Source: JALZUE01 sp051251725 (GTDB lineage Bacteria > Pseudomonadota > Gammaproteobacteria > Enterobacterales > Alteromonadaceae). Taken from it: a stretch of 59,463 nt of DNA. The stretch covers positions 1 to 59,463 of the forward strand of contig JBPOFN010000028.1 of the NCBI GenBank assembly GCA_051251725.1. The letters are read 5' to 3'. Position numbers and translations under genes: made by a program. Shown here in pieces: positions 1-8,869 of the stretch; position 1 is the first letter of the stretch, and every line of letters starts with the position of its first letter. The notes beneath the pieces were generated by a model. The model was not told the origin of the DNA and did not search any database. It saw only the letters and a program-made list of their open reading frames with translations.

Positions 1-73
1 TCAATAGCTCAGTTGGTAGAGCAACGGACTGTTAATCCGTTTGTCCCTGGTTCAAGTCCAGGTTGAGGAGCCA
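1..73 (+). tRNA. tRNA-Asn (GTT), 5' end cut by window edge
   Basis: The sequence gives the D arm (AGCTCAGTTGGTAGAGC), an anticodon stem-loop with GTT between GGACT and ATCCG, the T arm with GGTTCAAGTCC, and a 3' acceptor strand TTGAGGA followed by G and an encoded CCA. The first visible bases TCAA pair with the acceptor strand, so about three bases (expected TCC) lie outside the window. The encoded CCA is typical of gammaproteobacterial tRNA genes. Confidence 0.95.
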
Positions 74-93
74 TATTCCTACGGGAAGAAATA

Positions 94-117
94 AACCTGC
101 TTTGGCAGGTTTTTTTT
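94..117 (+). terminator. Rho-independent terminator after tRNA-Asn
   Basis: AACCTGC pairs with GCAGGTT around a four-base loop (7 bp stem), followed directly by a run of eight T. It lies 20 bases after the tRNA and fits termination of the tRNA transcript. Confidence 0.85.
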
Positions 118-235
118 CGCCTGCAATTTACCCTCCAGTTACATGAGAAATTGTAACCCTGTCATGAATGCCATCTATAATAACCTTGCCACCAGCAGCT
201 TAACTTTGACGGTTAGATAAAATAAATTGAATGCT

Positions 236-843
236 ATGACTCACCTACTCGCTTTTATACCGATATTTTTTCTTATTAGCATCAGCCCTGGCATGTGTAT
301 GATTTTAGCGCTTAACATCGTTTTGTCGTTTGGGCTGAAAAAAGCCCTCTATATGATTGCCGGTGAACTAACCGGTGTCGCCATTGTGGCTTTAGCCGCT
401 ATTTTAGGTATTTCAGCCTTGGTATTAAAAGCGCCAATTATTTTTATGGTGTTAAAAATAATTGGCGCAATTTATTTAATATTCTTGGCTTATCAATTAA
501 TAACATCGAAGCACAAATCTCTTAGTGTGATAAAAACACCCGCAGTTAATAAGCAAATTTTATTTTATCAAGGCTTTATCACCTCAGTAAGTAACCCTAA
601 AGGCTGGGCTTTTATGTTAGCGGTTCTGCCTGCATTTATCATTCCTCAGGCATCACTAACGATTCAGATCACACTCTTATTGTTGATAATAATCACCATC
701 GAATTTGTCAGTTCAATCATTTATGCCGTTGCGGGCGGTTGTTATGTCGCTGGCTTTTAACTGATGCTCGGCTCAATGGGATGAATCTTATTTCGGCCTG
801 CCTTTATTTAGGGATTGCTGGGCTATTATTATTTAACCACTAA
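236..843 (+). pseudogene. LysE/RhtB-family amino-acid exporter with apparent -1 frameshift
   Basis: The reading frame from ATG 236 encodes a hydrophobic protein with the LysE/RhtB N-terminal pattern (ISPGMCMIL at the first helix, then SNPKGWAFM). It stops at 758-760 after about 174 residues, shorter than the usual ~205. The missing C-terminal helix continues in another frame (about DARLNGMNLISACLYLGIAG) up to a TAA at 841-843. One extra T in the TTTT run at about 753-756 would restore a full-length protein. The upstream TTG at 227 is in frame, but the ATG at 236 gives the normal N-terminus. Members export amino acids or homoserine lactones across the inner membrane; the substrate cannot be told here. 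A sequencing or assembly error in the T run is as likely as a real mutation. Confidence 0.7.
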
Positions 844-865
844 ATTTAACCAACCAAAGATCCAG

Positions 866-1312
866 CTAATGCCTGCTAGTTACATCAAAAAATCTCTGAT
901 GCTCTTGCATTTTCTGGTTAACAGAATAAGAAACGTTGAGATAAATACGCCACACCATCTCAGCTTCAGAGCAACTACCAAACATACTCTCAGCAACAAT
1001 CTCATTTGCTGATATTTCAACAAATAATGGGATTTTCCCCATATACATATTTACTCCTTCAATATAACCAGAAAGCTTAAAATCTGGCGGTAAATTATCT
1101 GAAGATGTTAAATAAAATTTAAACGGTACTTCCGCTTGTAATTGGTTTTGATTGAAGTTGACTTTAAAATTATATTCACCAATGGTTAACTGACAAACAG
1201 ATTGATAATCAGTACAGTGCGGTACAATGACTTGCTCCCCCACTAACGGTGATTTTTCACAGCCAATCATTAATAAGGCAAAACCACATAAAGCGACAAC
1301 AAACTTGTTCAT
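866..1312 (-). CDS. Small predicted lipoprotein, function unknown
   Basis: A 148-residue protein with an N-terminal hydrophobic segment and a lipobox-like LMIGC at residues 15-19, so it is probably a lipid-anchored periplasmic or outer-membrane protein. The mature part has several cysteines (near C33, C40 and C114) and no domain I recognise. It is convergent with the LysE-type gene upstream and divergent from ccoN. Possibly a FixH- or copper-chaperone-like accessory protein given the cbb3 neighbourhood, but no copper motif is visible, so that is only a guess. Confidence 0.6.
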   Translation of the reverse strand: MNKFVVALCGFALLMIGCEKSPLVGEQVIVPHCTDYQSVCQLTIGEYNFKVNFNQNQLQAEVPFKFYLTSSDNLPPDFKLSGYIEGVNMYMGKIPLFVEISANEIVAESMFGSCSEAEMVWRIYLNVSYSVNQKMQEHQRFFDVTSRH

Positions 1313-1575
1313 AAAACAATCAATTAATTAATAAGCTTAGCTAATTGTAAAAAATATTACCGACAAAGTTAACAACTGAATAATTTTTATTAATTTAGAA
1401 CAGCTTTTATTGCCGAATCGGATGACAAATTGTCCCTAAAACATTATCATGCGCGCGGGTTTGTAACTTACTGTGCTTTATATCTATTTTTAGTCTATAA
1501 ATTAACCAGCGTGACTGTTTTTTATTCACATACAGCCCTTCTGAAATTTACCAATACAACTGCGGAAACCATAAC

Positions 1576-3000
1576 ATGAATCAAGAAAATACGTCAGCAG
1601 TAGATTACAACATGAACGTTGTACGTCAATTTACTGTTATGACTGTCATTTGGGGATTCTTTGGGACACTTGTCGGTGTGCTTATTGCGGCTCAATTAAT
1701 TTGGCCTGCTTTAAACTTTGAAACACCTTGGTTGACCTACTCCCGTTTAAGACCTCTTCATACCAATGCGGTAATTTTTGCCTTTGGTACTAGTGCTTTA
1801 TTTGCCTCATCGTATTACGTTGTGCAGCGCACCTGTAAAGTCGCTTTATTTGGCGGAAAGTTAGCCTCGTTTACCTTCTGGGGTTGGCAAGCCATTATTG
1901 CGCTCGCGATCATTACTTTACCTATGGGTTATACTAGTAGTAAAGAATATGCAGAACTAGAATGGCCAATCGATATTCTTATCGCTGTTGTTTGGATAAG
2001 TTATGCCATCGTCTTTTTTGGTACCATTATCAAGCGTAAAACATCGCACATTTATGTTGCTAACTGGTTTTTTGGTGGCTTTATTTTAACGGTTGCAGTG
2101 CTACATATTGGTAACAGTATGGTGATCCCTGTTTCGATGATGAAATCATATTCATTATACTCAGGCGCTATCGATGCCATGATGCAGTGGTGGTACGGTC
2201 ATAATGCCGTTGGTTTCTTATTAACCGCTGGTTTCTTAGGCATGATGTATTATTTTGTGCCAAAACAAGCTGAGCGTCCGGTTTATTCATACCGCTTATC
2301 TATCGTGCATTTTTGGGCCTTAGTTTCTTTATATATTTGGGCAGGTCCTCATCACTTACATTACACAGCATTACCTGACTGGGCACAATCTGTCGGTATG
2401 GTAATGTCTATTGTTTTATTCTTGCCTTCATGGGGCGGAATGATCAACGGTATTATGACGTTATCGGGTGCATGGCATAAATTGCGTCATGATCCTATTT
2501 TACGTTTCTTAATTGTTTCATTGTCTTTCTATGGTATGTCGACATTTGAAGGCCCGATGATGGCAATCAAATCAGTTAATGCCCTTTCTCATTACACTGA
2601 CTGGACTATTGGTCATGTACATTCAGGCGCTTTAGGTTGGGTTGCTATGGTATCAATTGGTGCTATGTACCACTTAATTCCGGTGTTATTTAACCAAGGG
2701 CGAATGTATAGCATCAAATTAATCAACATTCATTTCTGGATGCACACTGCCGGTATTATTTTATACATTGTTGCCATGTGGATTTCAGGTGTAATGCAAG
2801 GATTAATGTGGAGAGCGGTAAATACTGACGGTACGTTAACTTATAGTTTTGTTGAAAGTTTAACGGCTTCTTACCCGTTCTATTTCATGCGCTTTGTTGG
2901 CGGTGTTTTAGTGGTAAGTGGTTTTGCCTTAATGATTTACAACATGTTTAAAACAATGGGTGCTGAAGACGGCAGCCTTAAGAAACAAGAAATAGCTTAA
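1576..3000 (+). CDS. ccoN: cbb3-type cytochrome c oxidase subunit I (CcoN)
   Basis: Catalytic subunit of the high-affinity cbb3 terminal oxidase in the inner membrane: it reduces O2 to water with electrons from CcoO/CcoP and pumps protons. The 474 residues form about 12 membrane helices. The expected metal ligands are visible: H62 in RPLHTNA for low-spin haem b, H209 in WWYGHN and H259/H260 in WAGPHH for CuB, the nearby Tyr of SLYIWAGPHH that cross-links to a CuB histidine in this family, and H347/H349 in IGHVHSG for the two haems. It is the first gene of ccoNOQP, 10 bases before ccoO. Oxygen-responsive control is expected in this family, but I could not find a convincing FNR box in the 263 bases upstream. 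Confidence 0.97.
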   Translation: MNQENTSAVDYNMNVVRQFTVMTVIWGFFGTLVGVLIAAQLIWPALNFETPWLTYSRLRPLHTNAVIFAFGTSALFASSYYVVQRTCKVALFGGKLASFTFWGWQAIIALAIITLPMGYTSSKEYAELEWPIDILIAVVWISYAIVFFGTIIKRKTSHIYVANWFFGGFILTVAVLHIGNSMVIPVSMMKSYSLYSGAIDAMMQWWYGHNAVGFLLTAGFLGMMYYFVPKQAERPVYSYRLSIVHFWALVSLYIWAGPHHLHYTALPDWAQSVGMVMSIVLFLPSWGGMINGIMTLSGAWHKLRHDPILRFLIVSLSFYGMSTFEGPMMAIKSVNALSHYTDWTIGHVHSGALGWVAMVSIGAMYHLIPVLFNQGRMYSIKLINIHFWMHTAGIILYIVAMWISGVMQGLMWRAVNTDGTLTYSFVESLTASYPFYFMRFVGGVLVVSGFALMIYNMFKTMGAEDGSLKKQEIA

Positions 3001-3010
3001 GGAGAACGCC

Positions 3011-3667
3011 ATGGAAAACAATCCAAAGAATAAACATGAAAAATTAGAAAAACACGTTGGTTGGTTTTTTATTTTTACCATTATGGCGATCAGTATTGGT
3101 GGCTTGGTTGAAATTACCCCGTTGTTTTTCCAAAAAGCGACAACAACACCCGTTGATAACTTACGTCCATATACCGCTTTAGAGCTTGAAGGCCGTGATA
3201 TTTATATTCGCGAAGGTTGTAACGTTTGCCATAGTCAAATGATCCGCCCTTTCCGCGCGGAAACTGAACGTTATGGCCATTATTCAGTTGCCGGCGAACA
3301 TGTTTGGGAACATCCTTTTTTATGGGGTTCTAAACGTACTGGTCCTGATTTAGCCCGTGTTGGTGGTCGTTATAGTGATGACTGGCATCGTGCCCATTTA
3401 ATTGACCCTCGTTCAGTTGTGCCTGAGTCGAATATGCCATCATTTAAATGGCTAGAAGAAAATACCTTAGATGGTGAACTAACCGCTAAGAAATTAGAAA
3501 CATTCAACATGTTAACGCGTAGTCGCAGCCATAAAGACGAACAAGGTAATAGCATTGCGCTTTACTCTGCAGATGATATTGCTAAAGCAAAATCTGATGT
3601 TCAAGGTAAAAAAGAAATGGATGCATTAATTGCATATCTTCAATCTCTTGGCCATGCGTTGAAATAA
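3011..3667 (+). CDS. ccoO: cbb3 oxidase monohaem cytochrome c subunit (CcoO)
   Basis: A 218-residue membrane-anchored cytochrome c that passes electrons to CcoN. It has one N-terminal membrane helix (about residues 17-41), a single haem-binding CNVCH at 70-74, and the likely axial Met in ESNMPSF near residue 142. Length and motif order match CcoO. The start ATG follows an AAGGAGAACGCC ribosome-binding site that overlaps the end of ccoN, indicating translational coupling. Confidence 0.97.
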   Translation: MENNPKNKHEKLEKHVGWFFIFTIMAISIGGLVEITPLFFQKATTTPVDNLRPYTALELEGRDIYIREGCNVCHSQMIRPFRAETERYGHYSVAGEHVWEHPFLWGSKRTGPDLARVGGRYSDDWHRAHLIDPRSVVPESNMPSFKWLEENTLDGELTAKKLETFNMLTRSRSHKDEQGNSIALYSADDIAKAKSDVQGKKEMDALIAYLQSLGHALK

Positions 3668-3668
3668 C

Positions 3669-3860
3669 ATGATGGATTATGGAACTCTCAGAGGGTTAAT
3701 CGCCCTCCTTATTTTGGCACTATTTATCATTATTGTTGTTTGGGCTTATAGCAATAAACGCAAATCATCGTTTGATGATGCGGCTAGCTCAATCTTGGAT
3801 GACGACAACCTAAACAATAATAAAGAAAAAAATAGTAAACAGGAGACTAATAATGTCTAG
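3669..3860 (+). CDS. ccoQ: cbb3 oxidase small subunit CcoQ/FixQ
   Basis: A 63-residue protein with one membrane helix (about residues 8-27) followed by a short charged tail, which is the standard CcoQ layout. CcoQ helps stabilise the assembled cbb3 complex under aerobic conditions. It starts one base after the ccoO stop codon, and its last 8 bases overlap the start of ccoP, so the operon is tightly coupled. Confidence 0.93.
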   Translation: MMDYGTLRGLIALLILALFIIIVVWAYSNKRKSSFDDAASSILDDDNLNNNKEKNSKQETNNV

Positions 3861-4902
3861 CTTCTGGAGTATTTGGATAACCGTTTTAACACTTGGCACA
3901 TTAGTCGGTTGTTACTTCTTATTAAGAATGTGCTTAAAAAACTTCGCCGGTGTACCTGAAGGCGAATCAATGGGGCATACCTTTGATGGTATTGAAGAAT
4001 TAAACAACCCATTACCTAAATGGTGGAGTACTTTCTTCTTATTAACCATTATTTGGGGCTTTGGTTATTTGGCTTTATATCCTGGCTTAGGTAATTGGCA
4101 AGGGCTATTTGGCTGGAAAAGTTCTAACCAAGGTATTTTAAGTTTAGAGCAATCGAAAGCTGAAGCATTAGCTAACAGCGCTGAAGATTCTGGTGTTTTA
4201 GTAGAATACGATCGTGAAATGAATCAAGCACAAGAGAAATATGGCAAAATATTTACTCGTTATGCTGCGATTAGCATTGAGGATATCGTTGCTGCCAAAT
4301 CACAAGAAATTAGCTTTACCGCTAACAGTGAAACGCCATTAACGCCAGCGCAGCAACAGTTGCTTGATAGTAAAGAAGCATTAAAAGTAGGTAAACGCCT
4401 ATTTTTACAAAACTGTTCGCAATGTCATGGCTCAGATGCTCGTGGTACCACAGGCTTCCCTAATCTGTCTGATAAAGACTGGTTATATGGTGGCAGCCCT
4501 GCTGATATCAAACACAGTATTTTATATGGCCGTCAGGGACAAGGCATGATTGCTTGGCAAACCATGTTAGGTGGTGAGCAAGGCGTTAAAGACGTTGCTG
4601 CGTTTGTATTAAGTTTATCTAATCGCGAAGCGAAAGAAGGTAATGTTAGCGCCGGTAAAGAACAATTTTCGATGTGTGCAGCTTGTCATGGTGAAAATGG
4701 TGAAGGTAGTCTTGCACTTAACCTTCCTGTTGGCGCTCCGACTTTAAATGATAACACTTGGTTATATCCATCTTCAGAGCGTGGAATACAAGAGTCTATT
4801 CGTAATGGCCGCGCTGGTGTTATGCCTGCTTGGAAAGATATTCTAGGTGAAGAAAAAGTGCACGTAATTAGCGCTTATATTTACAGTTTATCGCAAGAGT
4901 AA
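3853..4902 (+). CDS. ccoP: cbb3 oxidase dihaem cytochrome c subunit (CcoP)
   Basis: A 349-residue dihaem cytochrome subunit that accepts electrons from periplasmic cytochrome c. It has two N-terminal membrane helices (about 6-26 and 58-76), then two cytochrome domains with CSQCH at 188-192 and CAACH at 275-279. The N-terminal GVPEGESMGHTFDGIEE and NPLPKWW blocks are typical of CcoP. The stretch between the second helix and the first haem domain (about residues 95-178) is longer than usual, so the protein exceeds the common ~300-325 residues. Last gene of the operon; a strong terminator follows. Confidence 0.96.
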   Translation: MSSFWSIWITVLTLGTLVGCYFLLRMCLKNFAGVPEGESMGHTFDGIEELNNPLPKWWSTFFLLTIIWGFGYLALYPGLGNWQGLFGWKSSNQGILSLEQSKAEALANSAEDSGVLVEYDREMNQAQEKYGKIFTRYAAISIEDIVAAKSQEISFTANSETPLTPAQQQLLDSKEALKVGKRLFLQNCSQCHGSDARGTTGFPNLSDKDWLYGGSPADIKHSILYGRQGQGMIAWQTMLGGEQGVKDVAAFVLSLSNREAKEGNVSAGKEQFSMCAACHGENGEGSLALNLPVGAPTLNDNTWLYPSSERGIQESIRNGRAGVMPAWKDILGEEKVHVISAYIYSLSQE

Positions 4903-4925
4903 ATAACCATAAGGTTACTATTTTT

Positions 4926-4952
4926 AAAGGCTTCTTCGTGAAGCCTTTTTTA
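4926..4952 (+). terminator. Terminator of the ccoNOQP operon
   Basis: AAAGGCTTC pairs with GAAGCCTTT (9 bp) around TTCGT, followed by a T-rich run, 23 bases after the ccoP stop codon. Confidence 0.9.
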
Positions 4953-5347
4953 TTGTCTGTTCATTATTCTTTTGTTCGCTATAAAAATTATTCCTCATAA
5001 ATCCACTCTGTAAACTAAAATCAATCTGACTATAAAATCTCTTTTATCATTAGCTTTATTAAACTTCCACCCAAGGTAAGGTGGTAAGGCCAAATAAAGC
5101 CTGCTATGATTACTAGGTTGCAAAGTCGTTTATGGTAATCAAAAAATTTTCTTTCATGGCGAAGTAATCGCTTTTAAGTAAAACTAAATTAGATAATAAC
5201 GACTATTTAAACATTCATACATAAGTGGATTGCACTAAGCTGTTTATAAACCTAGACACAATCACTGCCTTTTACTTACTAGATTGAAATCAAAGAGTGC
5301 TAAAACTCTTATTCAAAAAAACGTTAATTTATAAAAGAGTATCTAAC
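4953..5347 (+). other. Gene-free leader of the GH105 gene
   Basis: About 395 AT-rich bases between the cco terminator and the next gene. I see no open frame with coding character, no RNA fold I can name, and no match to the LacI-type operator found at 26.5-30 kb. A promoter for the downstream gene presumably lies here. Confidence 0.4.
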
Positions 5348-6544
5348 ATGAAGAAACTATTAATGTCGCTCAGCGCCTCGTGTTTAATTATCGCCTCGGG
5401 ATGTACAAAAGATATCTCAGCAGACACTCCGTCGTCAGCTAGTTATATTGATGAGCAAAAAGATATTATCACTGCGATTAATTCCGCCGCCGATTGGCAA
5501 CTTAACAACATGGATAATTTTGACTCATATATCCCCTCTTTTATCCATCGCACAGTAGAACAGCGCGGCTGGGTGCAAGGTGCATTCTTCTTGGGCTTGG
5601 CAAGATGGGCGGAAGAAACTCAAAACGCGAGTTATTTTAACTATCTTCGTGATCATGGAGAAAAACAACAATGGCTGTTAGGTGATCGACGATACCACGC
5701 AGATGATCACGTGATCGCGCAGTTTTATTTACATTTATATGATTTAGATAAAAACCCAGCCATCATTAAGCCGTTATTAACGGAGTTTGACGCTATTTTA
5801 GCAACACCACCAACCTCATCTTTAGATTTTGTTCCGCGTGGTAAAATAGCCGCTGATGGTTACGATCATGATTGTCAAAAACGTTGGTGTTGGTCTGATG
5901 CATTATTTATGTCGCCGCCGGTGTGGTTTCACCTGTCTACAATAACCGGTGAGAAGAAATATGCTGACTATGCTGATAAAGAATTTAAAGCGGTAACCGA
6001 ATACCTTTTAGATGCCGAATATAATTTATATTTCCGTGATAGCCGTTTTCTTGAACGTCGAGAAAAAAATGACGCCAAAATATTTTGGAGCCGTGGCAAT
6101 GGTTGGGTTTATTCAGGTTTAACACAAGTGATTGAATTCTTACCTGCTGATGATCCTCGCCGTGCTTGGTATATTGATTTATTCAAAAAAATGTCAGTTA
6201 GTTTGAAAAAATTACAGCTTGATACCGGTTATTGGCCTGTATCATTAGCCGCAGGTGATTTATACACAGTTCCAGAAAGTAGCGGTACGGCATTTTTTGT
6301 TTCAGGTTTAGCTTGGGGTCTAAATAAAGGCTACTTGAACGAAGATTATTTACCAACCATAAAAACTGGCTGGAATGCGCTATTAAAAGCTCAACTCGAC
6401 AATGGTATGTTAGGTTACGTGCAACAAGTTGGTTATGCACCTGATAAAGTATCTCCTAATGAAACACAGTTATATGGCGCTGGCGCATTTTTACTTGCCG
6501 GTACTGAAGTGTTAAAACTTGAACAAAAGCATGCGAAGAACTAA
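5348..6544 (+). CDS. GH105/GH88-type unsaturated glycuronyl hydrolase, lipoprotein
   Basis: Predicted unsaturated rhamnogalacturonyl/glucuronyl hydrolase, which removes the 4,5-unsaturated uronic acid that polysaccharide lyases leave on oligosaccharides. Visible family signatures are RGWVQGAFF, the ADDHVIAQ block with the conserved Asp, RWCWSDALFMSPPVW, LYFRDSRF and FWSRGNGWV. Residues 1-19 (MKKLLMS...IASGC) are a lipoprotein signal, so the enzyme is probably anchored in the envelope. I chose ATG 5348 over an in-frame GTG at 5297 because only the shorter form starts with a clean signal peptide. No lyase, transporter or regulator is adjacent, so its substrate (rhamnogalacturonan, ulvan or similar) is open. 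Confidence 0.85.
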   Translation: MKKLLMSLSASCLIIASGCTKDISADTPSSASYIDEQKDIITAINSAADWQLNNMDNFDSYIPSFIHRTVEQRGWVQGAFFLGLARWAEETQNASYFNYLRDHGEKQQWLLGDRRYHADDHVIAQFYLHLYDLDKNPAIIKPLLTEFDAILATPPTSSLDFVPRGKIAADGYDHDCQKRWCWSDALFMSPPVWFHLSTITGEKKYADYADKEFKAVTEYLLDAEYNLYFRDSRFLERREKNDAKIFWSRGNGWVYSGLTQVIEFLPADDPRRAWYIDLFKKMSVSLKKLQLDTGYWPVSLAAGDLYTVPESSGTAFFVSGLAWGLNKGYLNEDYLPTIKTGWNALLKAQLDNGMLGYVQQVGYAPDKVSPNETQLYGAGAFLLAGTEVLKLEQKHAKN

Positions 6545-6662
6545 GCAATAAGATCAAGTCTTCACTAAAACAACGATGACAAGCAAAAAAGCAAGGATGC
6601 TGTGCTTGTTTAACTCCCTCTTTATACTATGCCCCCAAAACACCTGCTCATTTTGTATTTCA

Positions 6663-6703
6663 CTCTAGCCTCTAGCCTCTAGCCTCTAGCCTCTAGCCTC
6701 TAG
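6663..6703. repeat. Heptanucleotide tandem repeat (CTCTAGC)n
   Basis: Five perfect head-to-tail copies of CTCTAGC plus six bases of a sixth. Every unit carries CTAG, a tetranucleotide usually under-represented in enterobacteria-like genomes. The repeat lies between convergent genes, so it should not alter a reading frame. Confidence 0.95.
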
Positions 6704-6835
6704 GACGAGTTTGTCGCACTGATATTATTGAACCCAGTATTCTTAGATAAAATTAGTCGGTTGAATATTACCGGAGGAGTAACATTTCTGGCAGGGATAA
6801 TCGACCGTACTCACAAACAAACTAAATTTCAGGCA

Positions 6836-6861
6836 TAAAAAAAGCAGGATAAACCTGCTTT
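6836..6861 (-). terminator. Terminator of glnK-amtB
   Basis: Read on the minus strand, AAAGCAGG pairs with CCTGCTTT (8 bp) around a five-base loop and ends in a T run. It lies 22 bases past the amtB stop codon. Confidence 0.85.
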
Positions 6862-6883
6862 TAAAACTCGTTTACGTTATCAA

Positions 6884-8182
6884 CTAGAGGTTATAACCAC
6901 TTTCATCATGGTCATTTAAATCTAAGCCGGTTGTTTCTGTTTCCGCATCTACGCGTAAACCACCGGTAAGTAAGCCCACTACTTTCAATATAATGTAAGT
7001 AATAACCGCAGTGTACGCAATTGTAGCGCCAATACCTGTTAACTGAACCATCACTTGCTCACCCATAGTTACAATGCCATCAGCGAAGCCGTAGCCACTG
7101 AAAACACCTAAAGTCGTTGCTGAGAATATCCCAGCTAATAAGGTACCTAAAATACCACCAACCCCATGTACTGGGAAAACATCAAGTGAGTCATCAATTT
7201 TAAGCTTTTGTTTGATATAAACCGTCGAAACGAAACAAACAACACCAGCAGAAAAACCAATCACTAAGGCGCCACCAGGGCCAACAAAACCAGAAGCAGG
7301 AGTTATAGTACCTAAACCAGCAACCATACCTGTTACCGCACCTAAAACACTTGGCTTGCCGAATTTTTTCCACTCAATGGCTGCCCAGGTTAAGGCACCT
7401 GTAGCCGCTGAGATATGGGTAACTAACATTGCCATTGCCGCATCGCCATTTGCCGCTAATGCACTACCACCATTAAAACCAAACCAACCAACCCATAACA
7501 AACCAGCACCTGTAACTGTCATCGTTAAGTTATGTGGTAGTTTTGGACTTTTTGGAAAACCGTCACGAGGACCTAATACCATCGCAGCAACTAAGGCGGC
7601 AACACCCGCCGTAATATGAACAACAATACCACCAGCAAAATCAAATACGCCCATTTGAGCTAACCAGCCACCGCCCCAAACCCAATGAGTAACAGGGACA
7701 TACACGGCTAATAACCATAAAGCACTAAAAAGTAATACCGATGAAAATTTCATTCTTTCCGCAAAACCACCAATAATTAACGCTGGGGTAATAATTGCGA
7801 ATGTCATTTGGAATAACATAAATAAACTTTCAGGAATGTCGCCAGCTAAAGTATCGCGATCAATTCCCATCATCATCACTTTACTAAAGTCACCAATAAA
7901 GCCATTACCTTCACCAAAAGCTAAACTATAACCAACGACTAACCAAAGAATTGAAGAGATACCGGCAATAGCAAAACATTGCATTAAAATCGATAAGATA
8001 TTTTTTCGATTAACTAAACCACCGTAAAATAATGCTAACCCTGGCAAGGTCATGAGTAGCACTAAGGCAGTTGCAGTTAAAATCCAAGCGGTGTTTGCAC
8101 CATTTAATTCGTCAGCAGCGAAGCTTGGAAAAGAGAATGCTACAAGAAGTAACATAAATAAAGATGTAATCGTTTTTGTCAT
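6884..8182 (-). CDS. amtB: Ammonium transporter AmtB
   Basis: Inner-membrane ammonium channel of the Amt/Rh family, 432 residues. It has a cleavable signal sequence (about residues 1-22, ending SFA), as gammaproteobacterial AmtB does, then about 11 helices. The pore histidines are visible in GGIVVHITAGV and DVFPVHGVGGI, and the first helix has the typical TLPGLALFYGGLV. The gene is downstream of glnK by 98 bases, the standard glnK-amtB pair; GlnK plugs the channel when nitrogen is sufficient. Confidence 0.97.
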   Translation of the reverse strand: MTKTITSLFMLLLVAFSFPSFAADELNGANTAWILTATALVLLMTLPGLALFYGGLVNRKNILSILMQCFAIAGISSILWLVVGYSLAFGEGNGFIGDFSKVMMMGIDRDTLAGDIPESLFMLFQMTFAIITPALIIGGFAERMKFSSVLLFSALWLLAVYVPVTHWVWGGGWLAQMGVFDFAGGIVVHITAGVAALVAAMVLGPRDGFPKSPKLPHNLTMTVTGAGLLWVGWFGFNGGSALAANGDAAMAMLVTHISAATGALTWAAIEWKKFGKPSVLGAVTGMVAGLGTITPASGFVGPGGALVIGFSAGVVCFVSTVYIKQKLKIDDSLDVFPVHGVGGILGTLLAGIFSATTLGVFSGYGFADGIVTMGEQVMVQLTGIGATIAYTAVITYIILKVVGLLTGGLRVDAETETTGLDLNDHDESGYNL

Positions 8183-8280
8183 TTTTATTTACCACATTGT
8201 AAATTTTGTGAACGTCTTTGCTCATCATTATGGAATACTTTGTGAACACCATTGCTCACACGATAAAGTATTCAAAAAAA

Positions 8281-8619
8281 TTAAATAGCTTCGTTACCGG
8301 TTTCACCCGTGCGAATGCGAATAACGTTTTCTATTGAGGTTACAAATATTTTACCGTCGCCAATACTACCGGTATGAGCAGAGGTTAAAATGGCATCAAC
8401 AGCACTTTCAAGCATCTCTTCGCTGACCGCTATTTCAATTTTAACTTTTGGTAAAAAATCAACTTGGTATTCCGCACCTCGATATAATTCGGTATGCCCT
8501 TTTTGGCGACCAAAGCCTTTAACTTCAGAAATAGTTAGGCCTTCGACACCTCGTGCACTTAGTGCTTCACGTACTTCGTCTAATTTAAAAGGTTTTATTA
8601 TTGCTGTAATTAACTTCAT
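8281..8619 (-). CDS. glnK: Nitrogen regulatory protein P-II (GlnK)
   Basis: A 112-residue P-II signal protein that binds ATP/ADP and 2-oxoglutarate and controls AmtB and the glutamine synthetase cascade. The T-loop carries the uridylylation Tyr51 in YRGAEYQVDF. The B-loop TGSIGDGKIF and the C-terminal RIRTGETGNEAI are both intact. I call GlnK rather than GlnB because the gene is paired with amtB. I looked for a sigma-54 promoter upstream and saw none that was convincing. Confidence 0.93.
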   Translation of the reverse strand: MKLITAIIKPFKLDEVREALSARGVEGLTISEVKGFGRQKGHTELYRGAEYQVDFLPKVKIEIAVSEEMLESAVDAILTSAHTGSIGDGKIFVTSIENVIRIRTGETGNEAI

Positions 8620-8744
8620 TTTTAATCCTTAGATATTGTAAAAAAATTTACTGTGCTAATTTAGCTTACTCTCAATCAAATCAACAGTATTTTATTCTTA
8701 GAAAGGCTTAAATGGCTTGAAAATCAACCATTCTTACGCAAGAA

Positions 8745-8773
8745 CGAAAAAACCCCTAATAAATAGGGGGTTT
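8745..8773 (-). terminator. Terminator after the 72-residue gene
   Basis: On the minus strand, AAACCCCCT and AGGGGTTT pair with one bulged base and are followed by a T run. It is nearest to the small gene at 8870-9088 transcribed in this direction. Confidence 0.75.
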
Positions 8774-8869
8774 GGGCAGGAAATTTGGCGTGTCGTGAGC
8801 TTGTCAATAATCACGAGTACTTTCAGCTGTAAGCTTCAAGCATTAGTCATAACAGCAGTTTAATGATAA

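Larger units (their letters stand above)
6545..6883. other. Convergent intergenic region with tandem repeat and terminator
   Basis: About 340 bases between the GH105 gene and the convergent amtB. It holds the CTCTAGC tandem repeat and the amtB terminator, both listed separately. No further gene is seen. Confidence 0.6.

Noticed and set aside
1313..1575. FNR/ANR site upstream of ccoN
   Set aside because: Expected for cbb3 operons, but no sequence close to TTGATNNNNATCAA was found on either strand.
8620..8720. Sigma-54 promoter upstream of glnK
   Set aside because: A TAGCAC is present on the minus strand, but no GC element with correct spacing follows it.
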